From Berberis thunbergii (Eukaryota > Streptophyta > Magnoliopsida > Ranunculales > Berberidaceae), in assembly GCA_003290165.1 (NCBI GenBank), contig QNQO01000506.1:496001-560000 (forward strand): a DNA stretch of 64,000 bases, given 5' to 3'. How positions within the stretch are numbered: position 1 is the first letter of the stretch; each line of letters begins with the position of its first letter. Below are positions 1 to 11,560 of this stretch, piece after piece. A program made the translations under genes and the position numbers. A model generated the notes under the pieces. That model ran no database searches, was not told where the DNA came from, and was given only the letters and a program-made list of their open reading frames with translations.

Positions 1-235
1 TAAAAGAAAAGATCAATTATTGCAAAAAAAATATTGTTCGAGTACCTGGAGTTGAGGAAGTTAAAGTTGTTGAGCTTCTATGGTTCACTTGAGCTGATTT
101 GAAGAAACAACAATTGTATTAAAAAAAACATCATGGAAAAATGAATGAATGAATGAATGAAATGATGATAGGAACCCCAAAAATACAAAAAACAAAAGGT
201 AAAATAAATTAAAGACACCAGGTTTGAACACAGAC

Positions 236-768
236 ATTGTAACACCTATACACTGTGATGTCCTCTGACCAAATGTGTCTATGGACTTCCTGTGAACTGG
301 TTGTTTCTGTCCCACCACCTTCCTTCCTGACCCTCTCTTCTTTGTTGTCTCCATAGCCGCCACACATTCATTTCCTCCTCCTCCAGTTGGGGAAATTTGC
401 TGGGGTGGGGGTGTTGTAATACAACTTGATTGAGATCCAGGACTCATTGACAAGCTAAGTGACTGCAAATCTCCATACCCCATTGCACAGACTGACCCAG
501 AACCTCCTCCTTCATCACCACCCACCGTGAACCCCCCATCCAACTTTTGCTCCATTTCTTGACAATAATTCCTTGAAACCCAGTTCCTAAAACCTCCTAC
601 CCCATCTTCAGACACTTGAGGGAGTGAGGGATTGCAAGCAACAAAATGGTTTTCCTCGGCAGTGTTGTGGTTATCTAGTTGTGCTTGGTACATTTCATGG
701 TTGGTGAGAGTTGAGAAATAAGGGTGGTGGTGGTGGTGGTGGTGGTGGTGGTGGTGGACCTTAATCTG
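236..768 (-). pseudogene. Captured AINTEGUMENTA-like (AIL/PLETHORA) AP2 transcription factor exon fragment
   Basis: The minus strand encodes the region just upstream of the first AP2 domain of AIL/PLT/BBM proteins: a run of 11 His, then NWVSRNY, then DLQSLSLSMSPGSQSS, then QKQPVHRKSIDTFGQRTSQ. A full protein would continue into two AP2 repeats; here homology stops seven residues later. The conserved YRG motif that opens the AP2 domain reads C-I-G, so two of its three residues are changed, and the last exon base before the donor is T where G is usual. A 3' splice site (TATCAG) is retained at the upstream edge near 769. No first exon or later AP2 exons are present. It lies within CACTA element D and is best read as a decayed captured exon. 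Family identity is firm; subgroup (AIL5/PLT/BBM) is not. Confidence 0.85.
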
Positions 769-857
769 ATAATGTGCAAGACAATTTTTTGTGTGAATGG
801 AAACAACTCTCACCAATTCAAAGAAGCAAATAACTAAGTGGAACTGAAACATCTTAC

Positions 858-1190
858 CTGGAAGGAGATCTGAACTAATCTGAGAGCAGGGCGAGAACCT
901 CTTCTCCTCGCTGGAACCCCTCCTCTTCGCTGGATCTGAGATCAGGGCAGAGAGCTCCTCGCTGGATCTGAAGCTCTCGCTGGATCTGAGAATCTGCTTC
1001 GGTTCTTCATCTTCTTCTTCAGTTCGTCCTTCTTCTCCTCTGCGCCAAACCTCTCTCTGATTTAGGTCGAAATAGCAAAAAAAAATTCGCCAAATTTTTT
1101 CCCCAATTTTTTTCGCCAGAGCGCGAAATGACTCTCCCCCCATTTTCGCCAGAGCGCGAAATCATGCACTCTCCAAATCTCTCACTCGCA
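858..1190 (-). other. Leader-like exon region of CACTA element D
   Basis: Between the subterminal array and the captured AIL exon, the minus strand has an open frame from an ATG at 1143 and a good splice donor (CCAG|GTAAGA, exon edge 858). It is built of short degenerate tandem units containing TCGCTGGATCTGA (about 890-1000). The position suggests the element's own first exon, spliced toward the captured AIL exon acceptor at 769. Joining the two at these sites does not keep the frame (a stop follows at once), so any product would be a non-coding or truncated chimera. This is inference from splice signals only. Confidence 0.35.
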
Positions 1191-1199
1191 GGAGCGTGG

Positions 1200-1428
1200 C
1201 ACGTGCAAAGCGATTTAATTTAGCAACGGTTTCTGGCCGTTGCACAATATAGCAACGATTTTTGGCCGTGGCTAATGCACCCACGGTTTAGAGCCGTGGC
1301 TAACTATTTTTTAGCCACGGTTTTTGGCCATTGGCCACGCTATCCACGGTTTATAGCCGTGGCAAATAAACCAACGGCTTAGAGCCGTGTCCACCTCCCC
1401 GTAGCTAAACAAGCATTTTGGTGTAGTG
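1200..1428. repeat. Subterminal ACGG/CCGT repeat array, element D right end
   Basis: About eight degenerate units alternate AGCAACGG or CCACGG with CCGTGGCTA or CCGTTGC, spaced by 4-8 T/A-rich bases. Such arrays are the expected binding sites of TNPA-type proteins in CACTA elements. The same motif pair occurs in elements A and C. Confidence 0.8.
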
Positions 1429-2280
1429 AATGTAACTTAAATTTTTAAGAAAATGCAATCTTTTGTTTATATTCAGGAATATAGTTGTGCGCACCAGACT
1501 GGAACCTTTCATTTATCCAGCATGACTTTGTTTAAAGATGGAGCGGAGAGGGTTGCACGAAGCCAGAGTCTATGGAAATAAGCTCGGTTCTTCACTATCA
1601 CAACAGGTGCGCTTCTTTTGGTTTATGGTAAAAGAGTTCTTTCCACTGCCCAAACGATATTCTTAAGAAACAATGTTGCATTTCTTTACTACATTGTGGT
1701 ATATTATTAAAATTTGAGAACTATGTTAGAAGCACTGTGATGAATCGAAATGCAAAAATTTTATGGTTAACACTGCATGTACATTACAAGAAACACATTG
1801 CTATAGGTTTCCAGTTCTATCACTTATAAAACTAATTGTACATCAGCCAGCATAATGCCATGTTTTCAAATTTTAATATTTCCTCTAATTTCTGAAACAC
1901 ACTCCTCGTTTACCATGTTTTTCAATATGATTAGTCAGATGTTAAATATTTTCAATTCGCTATTATGTTGGTTCTTATACTGGCCTATAACCCTGAAGTG
2001 GCAAAATTTGTATTGCCCATAAAGTGGAAGAGCTAGAGGTTGTTAGACCAATTTGTTAGACCAGAACACTTTTTAAGTCCTGACTTGACACAGACCAAGG
2101 AAATAGATTTGGTCCAAACGTCCAATGCAGTGAAGAACCATGTGCACAAGTTTCCAGTTATAGCTTGGGATTAGAAGGAATTATCATCTTACATATCTTA
2201 TTCAAAGGAAGCAATTGCTATTCCAGTTGTGGCTGGGAGAGAAGTTTTGATGCCATAGTTGGAGCCTTAAATGTCCCCAC
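1429..2280. other. Intergenic A/T-rich stretch, no gene recognised
   Basis: No frame resembling a known protein was seen. Around 1475-1609 there is an exon-like block ending in CAACAG before GTGCGC, but its translations are interrupted and I recognise none of them. From about 2165 the sequence runs into the truncated retrotransposon on the other strand. Confidence 0.4.
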
Positions 2281-2297
2281 AAGGTTCACAAAAATGA

Positions 2298-3812
2298 TTA
2301 ACTCGCGGCAACCCTGGTGTATCTATCAAAATGGTCCTCGCGGCACAATCTATAGTAACATAGTTTTTTACCCAACCAATCCATCCCAAGGATAACATGA
2401 AAATTCTCAAAATTCATAACTATCAAATCTGCAACAAGTTTTCGACCCATTAAAGAGATCTCAAAATTTCTACAATACTCAGTTAATGTGACAGTGCCTC
2501 CTATGGGTGTCTCAACACATAAAGGTTTGATAAGTGACATAGTTTTAAGATTTTCTTTTTCTACCATTCGCCGAGAAATAAAAGAATGAGAAGCACCAGA
2601 ATCAAATAATACTTGCAAGGGAAACGGAGTGGTGATGGTACCTTCAACATTCTCTTGCCCTGGTAGAATCGCAAATGCACGTGCTAGAGCTGGTGGGGCC
2701 TGTCTACCTTGTGGAGCGCCTCGCCAACCGGGACAATAACGAATGAGATGCCCTGGTTGGTTACATTTGTAGCATAACCTATCAGTGAGAATCTGCCCTC
2801 GTGGTATTGCAAGTACCTGAGGTCGAGGATCATATGGTCGAGACTGCTGATATGGGCCTTGTAGGCCCTGATTTTGTAATGTCAGTCTCTGCCACTGCTG
2901 CCCTTGGGGCCTGAAACCTCCCTGGGGCCTCTGTTGGTACTGACCTTTAGATTGGGACCTCGGCTGATACTGAAATTCAGGTCCTCGCTGATTATGATCG
3001 TAAGGCTTATACCTGTTCTGATCTCGGTTCCCAGATGAACACGAGTTTCTAGATGACTCACCTCCCCTGCTCTTCTCTCTACCCTCTCGAAAAACAGCGT
3101 CTTGCTCTTCAAACTTGAGAGCTAAGTCTAAAACTCTGTCAAAGGGTTCTTTATCGAAGGGTAAAAGCGACTTTGACAGATAATGACCCAAACCCTTGAT
3201 AAACTTCTGATTCTTCTTGGCAGGGGTATCAACCAAGTACGGAGCATACCGAGTAAACTCGTTGAATTTTGTCACATACTGGGTCACTGACTTTGTACCT
3301 TGTGTCAAACTAAAGACCTCTGCAGCTAGCTGAGACTTCACAGCTTCAGGTACAAACTGACAGTCAAATTTGGACTTGAAAGTATCCCAAGTCATAACAG
3401 TCGTATCCATGCTCTCCTCCACAGAATCCCACCAATACCTGACATTACCATCCAAATTATGAGCAGCTAATTCTTGTTTTTGTACCTCAGTCATCTGCAT
3501 CCGATTGAATATGGTTTCACACTTGCGAATCCACTTCTCAGCTGCAATAGGGCCAGTCTCTCTATTAAACCTCTGACCGCCTAGGTTCTCAAACCCCTTA
3601 TTTCTCCTGGCAAACGGGTCACCATGACTATCCTGATGGTTGTTCTGCACAACCTGCAAAAGTTGAGTCATCGTGGCTCCCACGTCTACCTGAACCAAGT
3701 TAGGACCCCCTCTCTGATCATTCGAACCATTTGGGCCACTAGTGTTATTCCACCCGTTATCACCATTCTGTCCATTGGCCTCATTTGATCGAGTGTTCGC
3801 GATTACCTTCAA
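2298..3812 (-). pseudogene. Ty3/gypsy Gag-protease polyprotein, truncated
   Basis: The 504-codon frame has, in order: an Asn/Gly-rich N-terminus, the retrotransposon gag domain (about residues 85-235; EKWIRKCETIF, WDTFKSKFDCQFVP, KFNEFTRYAP), an Arg/Gln-rich basic spacer, a CCHC knuckle (CYKCNQPGHLIRYC, about 345-358), and an aspartic protease with active-site FDSGASHSFIS (about 403) followed by VILGMDWLGK. In related elements the frame continues from here into reverse transcriptase. Here the frame shifts in a run of A residues just after GMDWLGK (near 2355), and homology ends by about 2280. Gag packages element RNA and the protease would process the polyprotein. The copy cannot move on its own. 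Confidence 0.88.
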
Positions 3813-3917
3813 GCGAAAATAAATAACCGTTAATACTTAATAATCCAAACGTTCATAATCCCATTTCCACACTTCCGAGGATCACCTAGACCTACCCTAG
3901 ATCTAGGCTAACCAAAT

Positions 3918-3930
3918 GCTCTGATACCAA
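3918..3930 (-). promoter_or_regulatory. Retrotransposon primer-binding site (initiator tRNA-Met type)
   Basis: The minus strand reads TTGGTATCAGAGC, the usual complement of the plant initiator tRNA-Met 3' end, three bases inside the LTR edge at 3934. It sets the element orientation and marks the LTR boundary. Confidence 0.85.
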
Positions 3931-5079
3931 AAATGTCACGCCCTGATTTTTTGAACAACATAAATAAATAGATTGTCCAAAAACCAAGGCATAACAGGAA
4001 CACTTTAAATGGTACAGTCATAAGGCAGAAAACAACTAATAAACTTCCTCAATATTCTTCCTCTAAAAAACGAGGTCCACAACGAATAAATGAAAATTTC
4101 AATAATAAATTCCCCAAATAAATATCTGACAAAACTGAGCATTTATATCCAAATCCTACATCTGATTACATAGAAATAAATAAATATCTTTAAAAAAAAC
4201 GCGTCGATTCCTCAGCTATCGCTACGCAGCTACTATCCTTCCTTACGCTCCAATTAACCCTGATAGTTCTCTGGGACTACGTTCATTAATAATGTACCCA
4301 AATTTGTAAAAAAAAAATACAAAATTCGGGTCAGTATAATCACACTGGTGTGAGCAAACTTACAAATCAAACAATTTAAATATAAAAGGACAAAATGCAA
4401 ATTTCACCTTGAGGAAGACAGGTAGTTCTCATTCGAGGTTCGAATGAGCTGTTAGTTTCTTCCCTCAAGGCTAAACTAGTACAAGCTAAAATAATCTATA
4501 CACAATTTAATAGCATGCTCAATTAAATGGTTTTATTTAATTATTTGTTTTTGGTTTCTAATCATTGGCTTCTTTTGCACAATCGCACTCTCCTCCTGTG
4601 CCGAACACACCTCACCCAAGTGTGCCTCCCTTGCCTTCGAAACCAATCGGAGCGTACATGTTCCAAGTGGGGTGCCACATTGAGGAACATGTCATCTCAC
4701 CCGAAGTTCGATCCATGGCAAGCATCTCCTAAATATACACGTACAACCGAACTCACATGGAACGGTGCACCGATATGCAAGCAAGTCTGGATACCCATAA
4801 TTCTATCACACGTATACAAGCAAGTCTGTATACAAATAAATTCTTTTCTTTTCACATTTTTTTTTCAGAGTTGTGGAAAAAAAACTTAAATGTCAATTAA
4901 GTATCAAATGTAGTTTACTATCACATCAAGTAAATAAACTAATTTGTAACAATCAATAAGAAATGATATTCCACTTTGTAAGAATTTCTGCACCAATATA
5001 TATATCACTCCCAAACTACACAGTCACACAAGTTTGGACCTCATTCATGGAACACAAAAAAAAAGGTCATTCCATGACA

Positions 5080-6639
5080 CAAGATTTAAAATTCTAAGTT
5101 TCACGGCTCAAGCCATGCCCTTCTGCCTTCACCTTAAAAACAATAGAAATATCACTGAACCATAATTCAAAATCGTAGGTCAAAAATTCAAAAGTCGCCA
5201 ACTGTATTTCAACGCCTATTGTATATAACTCATATGTAATATACCACTCACATGCTTAGCAACTACTCCCATTTCAAATTCACCTATAACAGTCTGCCCA
5301 GTGGACATATTAAATTCTCCTGCAGATGTCAGTTGTGTCCTTTTTTGGCTACAGGAAACATCCAACATGTTAATAGCCCTCCATTTCTTGAGATTGCCAG
5401 ACATTGAAAAAAGGGAAGAAATTTCCACATCATTGAAAAACCTACTTGTTTGTGGAGGCCCAAATTAATTGGAGTTGATAGAATAGAATAAGATGACAGT
5501 ACCTTGACATCAAGGGATGATGTTGTACATGTCACCTCATTCTGAGGCAATGAGATATTCATCTCCCATGCTATCTGTTTACATATAGAGAGATAATAAA
5601 AGTAGAATTTCTGTGGTAAAAAGGTTTTTGAGAAGAGAACCTGTGGGACCACCACAACTTTGAAAAGCCTACACATCCTAATGTTTCCACTCTACAACTC
5701 TACTTGTGCACAAGGCACAGTTGTCATTAGTGAAGAATAGCACGATAAAATCCCAAAAAAAAACATGATAGCAACCCCGACTCGGAACTCTACACAAGCA
5801 ATGTCATCCCAATGTTTTCACTCTACTCATGCACGACAAATTTCATTGATAGAGGAAAGCACGATGAAATCCCCACAAAGAAAGATAGCATTAGATTTCC
5901 TAAATCACATCTCATACAAAAATTTTCCAAGAGTTTTAATGTCTAAATCATATTCAGTTTGTCAAGATAATCATATTAACATTGAAAAAACGTTGAAAGG
6001 GAATAGAGTTTTACTCACCAATATTTTTCTTTGCAAGGTTTCAAAGTTCTTCTTCCAGTGCCTCCCACTTTTCAACGCAGGTTTTTTTTTTTGTTCTTTT
6101 GTGTGTGTGTGCAAAGAGAAGAAAAAAATAGGGTTTTATCTTTAAAGGAAAAATTTAGGGTTTCTTTGGTTAAACACACCCACCCTTTATCTCTTACCCA
6201 CCACTAGCCTAAATCTAAGTTTGAAATTAAAAAATCATAAACTATTATTACTTGTAATTATTATCAATTAATAATTACTACCAATAAATATTATTAACTT
6301 CTAAAATAATGCAAGTATATTGGTAAGTGAATTGGGCGAGTATTACAATAAAAGTCTAACATACATTCTGTGTATGAACAATGAAGGATGAGGTTGTCAA
6401 CTCATTCACTGTTGACTAAACAAAGAGGAGGACATCTGCTAACAAGGACGACTTTCTTTAGGTTTCTTGAGTTAGAGCTTATTCAAGATTGAACAGCAAA
6501 ATGAATTTTGTGGATGGGATGGTTAAAAGTCCGAGAGAAGAAACTGTTCACAGAAAAAAGGGAAAGCAGAGCTGAAAACTCAAAAATGCACATCACCACG
6601 TTTTTGTGAGAATGATTTCAAAAAAATGGTAGTGTTAAT
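5080..6639. other. Unassigned region with exon-like segments on the minus strand
   Basis: On the minus strand, 5507-5580 is bounded by TAAACAG and CAAG|GTACTG and reads IAWEMNISLPQNEVTCTTSS..., and about 5226-5390 reads on through SCSQKRTQLTSAGEF. Splice-like edges make these plausible exons of one gene or gene fragment. I do not recognise the family and saw no start codon or clear further exons. The rest, up to the hAT element at 6640, is A/T-rich with no recognised content. Confidence 0.3.
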
Positions 6640-7185
6640 TAGGGGTGGGCATCCCATCCCACGATCCCGTTCCCGTCCCGATCCCGTCCCGACCCGTCCC
6701 GATTTTTCCGGGTCTTAATGAGATTGAATAATTTCATCCCGGTCCCGTTCTGTCCCGATCTAGAATGGGATGGGATGGGATGAAGATTTTCAATCCCGCC
6801 AATTCCGTCCCGTCCCGAACTAATTTTTTAATATTAATTATTAATATTTTATTTACTTATTTATTTATTTTATGAACATTTGCATAAAATGTTCAGGCTT
6901 TCAGCAGCAGGCTTCCAGCTGCAGCAGCCTTCCAGCAGGCCCAGCAGGCTTCCAGCAGGCCTTTCAGGCTTTCAGCAGCAGCAGCAGGCTTCCAGCAGTC
7001 CAGACTCCAGACTTCTATTTGATATGTCCAAATTAGCACGCTGATCTCGTCCCGTCCCGAACCCGTTTGGGATGGGACGAGGTCGGGATGAGGTTTTTCC
7101 CATCCCGTCCCATCCCGATCCCATATGAACGGGATGGGATAGGGATGGGCATATCTCGTCCCATCCCGTCCCGTGCCCACCCCTA
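6640..7185. mobile_element. Non-autonomous hAT element, copy 1 (CCCGTCCCGA-rich)
   Basis: It begins TAGGGGTGGGCA and ends TGCCCACCCCTA, and is flanked by a perfect 8-bp duplication GTGTTAAT (6632-6639 and 7186-7193). The 8-bp duplication and TIR form fit the hAT superfamily. Both ends are long arrays of TCCCGTCCCGA/GGGATGGGAC units, and the middle has degenerate CAGCAGGCTTCCAG repeats (about 6897-7000). No transposase is encoded. A second copy is at 58541-59361. Confidence 0.9.
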
Positions 7186-7718
7186 GTGTTAATAGATCAT
7201 GTACGCATCTTACTGGCTCATTCCCCCATCTTGAGCAAATGGTGCTCATGCAGCTTGTTTTAAGATCCCAAGGAGTTCGAAATGAGTTGACCTACTTTCC
7301 TATTTACTTTTATCTTGTTGTTCGAGGCAATGGGTATAACAAATAAGAATAGGCCAACGAAGAATGGGTTAAAAGGATTCAAGATGGAAGATGCTTATAC
7401 AGAATTTGTGTATGTCAATATTTAAAAACACAGTTTTTTAATATTTACATGCTTATAAAATTTGTCAACATCATTCTGTCTTCTGGTTTTACGGTGAGTA
7501 GATGACTGTTTCACTGGATACATGAAACTAAGAATGCTCGAGTTTATGACTACTCTAGATAATTAGGAACTATGGGGATATTACGTATTGTAAGATTACT
7601 TGGGCCAAAGGTAACTGCCCTTATTTACATTTTGAAGGAAACTAAGTCAGTTTCCAAGCAAAATGCCCTAAGACATACACAAGCAGGTCTAATATGTGTA
7701 CAACGATCAGGCATTTTG

Positions 7719-8917
7719 CTAATATTGAACTACATCGCTAGTTGTGACAGTTGCAGTTGCCTGTCCTCGGAATCTGCAAGCTTTGCAGAGAGGTGAAAGA
7801 AGAGACGGGGTTCGATACTTGTCCTCTCCTCCCATCATTGGCATGGCAACACCAACTTTGACAGGACTAACGTAATTTGGTTGATAAGTTTGGCCCAATA
7901 CTCCCTCAACTGTATCTGTCAGTTTCTGAAACCTGAACTGAGTTTGCAAGTGAGCAAATGCATCATCTGATGGCAGCTGGTAGTTGTGAACCCGATTTTC
8001 TTCAGCTCCAATGGGTGTCACCTTCATATCCATCCCCGCTAGTCCAGCAATAGTCACCCTGACGCTGTTTGCATAATCAGTCCTCTCTACTACCACCTCT
8101 CTTCCTCCATTGTTAATCCGCCACTCAGCCTCTCCATCCGTGGGTACTTCAACTGCTTGTCCATCCCATCTTACAATTAAAGCATCAACACTGTTATCCC
8201 AGTGAGAGACTTTCTTAGCAGCCAGGACGAGGGTGTGAGAATCAAACATGAAGGAGAGTGCCTGCACCCAAGTGAAATCACGTGTTCTACCTTCAGGTCG
8301 AGTTCCAATAAAATGAGCATTGATGTGAAGATCATCATCTGAGACCAGTGCAAATCACTTCCCTTTGCCCCATGGAAGTAAAACATCACACCATCACCTC
8401 CAATAAAACGTGGGTCATAGCAAACTGAGCCATATCCATCGCATTTTGGTTTCCTGACTATAAAAACACATCCATGCACAAGAAGTGAGTAAATGATATT
8501 ATGTTTTTCGAAACATTATCGAGTTAAAAAGTTTTAATTGTTGTATGTTATGTACCAATCACTAACTGAACCTACTACAGCTAATTAAAGTAATCTCAGC
8601 TTACATTTGCAAGTTGTCTCGCACTTGCTACTGCAGTCAATGAAGCATCCCTTCACCTTCTTGTTCGCCTTTGGCTTCCTCTCTGGGCACTCCGCAGGGC
8701 AATCAAGATACTTGGAGTAGCATGACCCCCTTGCCAAACAATGGGCTCTTTCCCGCTTCCCCTTTGTTGGTTTCTCTAGTGTGTAATGTGTTGAAGCTGC
8801 ATCATAAGCTCCCTTAGTTTCATTTTTCGGCTTAGTGTCACCCTTGACAAGAGCAACCTCCATGGAGATGGCCACTACAAGGAGAGCCATCACAAGACAT
8901 ACGGTTCTCGTATCCAT
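7719..8917 (-). CDS. Root-cap / LEA-related secreted protein (two exons, one frameshift)
   Basis: Exon 1 is 8917-8605, the intron 8604-8458, and exon 2 8457-7719. The start at 8917 gives an N-terminal signal peptide (hydrophobic VCLVMALLVVAISMEVALV, then a cut near VKGD). A Cys-rich segment follows (ARGSCYSKYLDCPAECPERK ... CFIDCSSKCETTCK), then the C-terminal root-cap domain with CDGYGSVCYDPRFIGGDGV and MFYFHGAKGSD. Such proteins are secreted; their biochemical role is unknown, and several are expressed in root caps or late embryos. Joined exons keep phase across a GT-AG intron (CK-F-RKPKCD). One base is missing in a short T run of the coding strand near 8352-8354, just after FHGAKGSD. Downstream the family sequence resumes in another frame (MQALSFMFDSHTLVLAAKK to the stop at 7719). 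Either a recent null allele or a base error in the assembly. Confidence 0.85.
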
Positions 8918-10187
8918 CTGTGTAACTAATACTTTCCTTCTCTCTCTATTCCTTGGATGTTACAGAAGTAGAATAGAGAGATCAGAAAAGGTGATTTGAG
9001 GATAAAGGGAGTGTTAAGAGGTCTTTTATTGGAGCGTTACAGGAAACAAGGCTTGGAATTCGCCTAACTTCATGTGAGTTATCTTGTTCTCATGAACAAA
9101 GCCAGCTGATACACAGCTCTTCTCTGCTATAGAGTCTCACCAAAATTATAAACTAAAAACTTTCATTAATAGCAATTTGCATGGATGAGTGCTTCACTAA
9201 TTATTCTGTGGTGTATAACGTGGAACTATTGCGTAGGGTCTTAACCTCTACACTCTAAATGAAGCCTGTCAACTATAACTTTTTGAGATTGATGAAACAA
9301 TACATCGACTTGGTTATATGCTATCGTCTGAGGCACGCTGTGGTCATGTGATTGAAAGCTTTTGTTCTAAGATCTACTCATCTGTCTATTACAGGGATCT
9401 TATTCCCACGTCTCACTAAACAATACTGTTGAGATAAACCAAAAGGGCAAGGCTTATAGATTCTAATGCCTAGTTAGATCACGCATCTTATGGTCTTTAA
9501 TTCTCATTTATTCTTGTTATATCTTTGAAAAGCGCGTTCTATTCAAGTCCTTGATATTATAATCTAGTTTTGATCCAATCGAAATCCAAAGTGTTTATAT
9601 TCAAAACTAATAAGAAAAAAAAGTTAGGAAGTCAACTATCATTAACACACGGTTGATGCAAAGCTAAGTGATGCTGGATGATACTTATTGACTGAATTTG
9701 CTCATGCTGGAAGTGTAAGACTGCTTTGTTATGCCCACATGCATGGTTGTAATGTGTCACAATGCACAATCCAAGACACAGCCTTTACAAAACTTCAGTG
9801 TGACTTGCATGGTTTTGGTTTAGTTTGTTTAGGTTGTCTATATAATAATGGTGGTCAAATATTTACCTACATTGCAGATACAGTACATTGATATACCAAT
9901 CATCGCATTGAAGTTGAACATATTCATCTATAGGATACTCAAATGAAATCAGTTTTCATATGGTTCTTTTTTTGGCAAACTGCCCAATGTTTAGAACTTG
10001 TTTGGTTCTAGATTTTCACAACTCCTCGTGATATGCAATACAGGCTCAGGACCTTCGGTTTAGGCAAATATCTCCTCTCCCTTCAACTCACAAACACGGG
10101 TTGTCCCCATGTTACGATCCTCCGATGATCAAATTAGACCATTGTCAAGAAATAGTGCCTTGAAGTAGAAGTATTAAATTCAATAAA
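8918..10187. other. Upstream region of the root-cap gene and flank of CACTA element A
   Basis: This contains the presumed promoter of the minus-strand root-cap gene; I see no convincing TATA box close to the start. The remainder to 10187 is A/T-rich, with no recognised gene or repeat. The last three bases (AAA, 10185-10187) are the left target duplication of element A. Confidence 0.5.
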
Positions 10188-10199
10188 CACTACAAAAAA

Positions 10200-11560
10200 A
10201 AAAGCATCATTAGCTACGGAAACTAGCGACGGTTTCTTAAAACCGTCGCTATTTAAACAATTAGCGACGACATAAAACCGTCGTTACTGTTTCTGATACG
10301 GTTTAAGCCAAAAAATTAAAAAAAAACCGTCGCTAAATATTTTGCGACGGCATAAAACTGTCGCGACGGTATACTTGCCGTCGCTACAATCTAAAAAAAA
10401 ATTGGTTACCCACGGTAGAATACCGTAGCTAATAGTTTTTTAAAAAAATTAAAATATTTAAAAACCAAGTTAGCGACGGCACCAAGACCGTGGCTAAGAT
10501 TTACAAAATAAATTGGTTAGCCACGGTAGCATACCGTAGCTAATAGTTTTTAAAAAATAAATGAACTAAATAAAAATCAATCTAGTGACGGCACAGGGCC
10601 GGGTCGTGGCTAAGTTTTTAAAAAAAAAAATTTGTTAGCCACGGTAGCATACCGTAGCTAAGAGTTTTTAAAACAAAAGAAATAAATAAAAAAACAGTCT
10701 AGCGACGGCACAGGGGCCGTGGCTAAATTTTTTTTAAAAAAATTGGTTAGCCACGGTTGTATACCGTAGCTAAGAGTTAAAAAAAAACAGTCTAGCGACG
10801 GCACAAGAGCCGTGGCTAACTTTTTAAAAAAAATTTGGTTAGCCACTGTCGTATACCGTAGCTAAAAGTTTTAAAAATAAATAAATAAATAAAAACAGTC
10901 TAGCGACGGCACAAGGGTCGTGGCTAAGTTTTTAAAAAAAATTTGGTTAGCCACGGTTGTATACCGTAGCTAAGAGTTTTAAAAATAAGTAAATAAATAA
11001 AAAACAGTCTAGCGATGGCACAGGGGCCATGGCTAAGTTTTAAAAAAAAAAATTGGTTAGCCACGGTTGTATACCGTAGCTAAGAGTTTTAAAAAAAAAA
11101 GGAAATAAAAGAAAACAGTCTAGCAATGGCACATGGGCCGTGGCTAAGTTTAAAAAAAAATTTCGTTAGCCACGGTAGTATACCGTAGCCAAGAGCTTTT
11201 AAAAAAAATGAAACAAATAAAAATCAGTCTAGCGACGGCACAGGGGCCGTGGCTAAGTTTTACAAAAAAATATGGTTAGCCACGGTTGTATATCGTAGCT
11301 AATAGTTTAAAAAAATTAATATATAAAAATCAGTTTAGCGACGGCACAGTGCCCGTGGCTACAGTTTACAAAAAAAATTTGGTTACCCACGGTAGAATAC
11401 CGTAGCTAATAGTTTATATATATATATATATATATAAACATGTAGCTAATGGTTTTAAAATATATATATATATATATATTTTAAAACATTAGCTCAATAA
11501 AAAAATTTAGCTAAGTTTTATAAAGAATATTTTATTAGCTACGGCAAAAAACCGTCCCTA
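10200..11560. repeat. Left subterminal tandem array of element A
   Basis: Roughly ten degenerate units of about 95-115 bp each hold GTTAGCCACGG, 6-9 bases, ACCGTAGCTAA, an A-rich stretch, TCTAGCGACGGCAC, AGGG and CCGTGGCTAA. The ACGG/CCGT pairs form short palindromes. A (TA)n microsatellite interrupts the last units (about 11409-11480). The likely function is multiple binding of the element's TNPA-type protein. Confidence 0.85.

Larger units (their letters stand above)
1..1428. mobile_element. CACTA element D, right end only (left end outside window)
   Basis: The right terminus reads TTTTGGTGTAGTG and ends at 1428; its complement CACTACACCAAAA is the same 13 bases found at both ends of element C (24158-39312). 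Inside it is an array of ACGG/CCGT palindromic units (1200-1405). The element also contains an AINTEGUMENTA-like exon on the minus strand (236-768) and a purine-rich leader-like region (858-1190). The next three bases outside are AAT; the partner duplication would lie outside the window. No transposase is seen in this part. Class assignment rests on the terminus plus subterminal array, as known for En/Spm elements. Confidence 0.8.
2281..5079 (-). mobile_element. Truncated Ty3/gypsy LTR retrotransposon (5' half)
   Basis: Reading on the minus strand: LTR end GTGACA at 3934, primer-binding site complementary to initiator tRNA-Met (TGGTATCAGAGC, 3919-3930), a leader, gag with zinc knuckle and the start of protease (3812-2298), then loss of homology near 2280. 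Reverse transcriptase, RNase H and integrase are missing. The LTR on the high-coordinate side starts TGTCACGCCC at 3934; its other edge is uncertain. CATGACA at about 5073-5079 would give a TGTCA/TGACA pair and an LTR of about 1.15 kb, but no second LTR exists in the window to confirm it. Confidence 0.75.

Noticed and set aside
720..760. (GGT)n microsatellite as an independent repeat locus
   Set aside because: It encodes the His run of the captured AIL exon; listed with that fragment.
3918..3930. A tRNA gene suggested by the tRNA-Met-like sequence
   Set aside because: Only 12-13 bases match, at an LTR edge; it is a retrotransposon primer-binding site.
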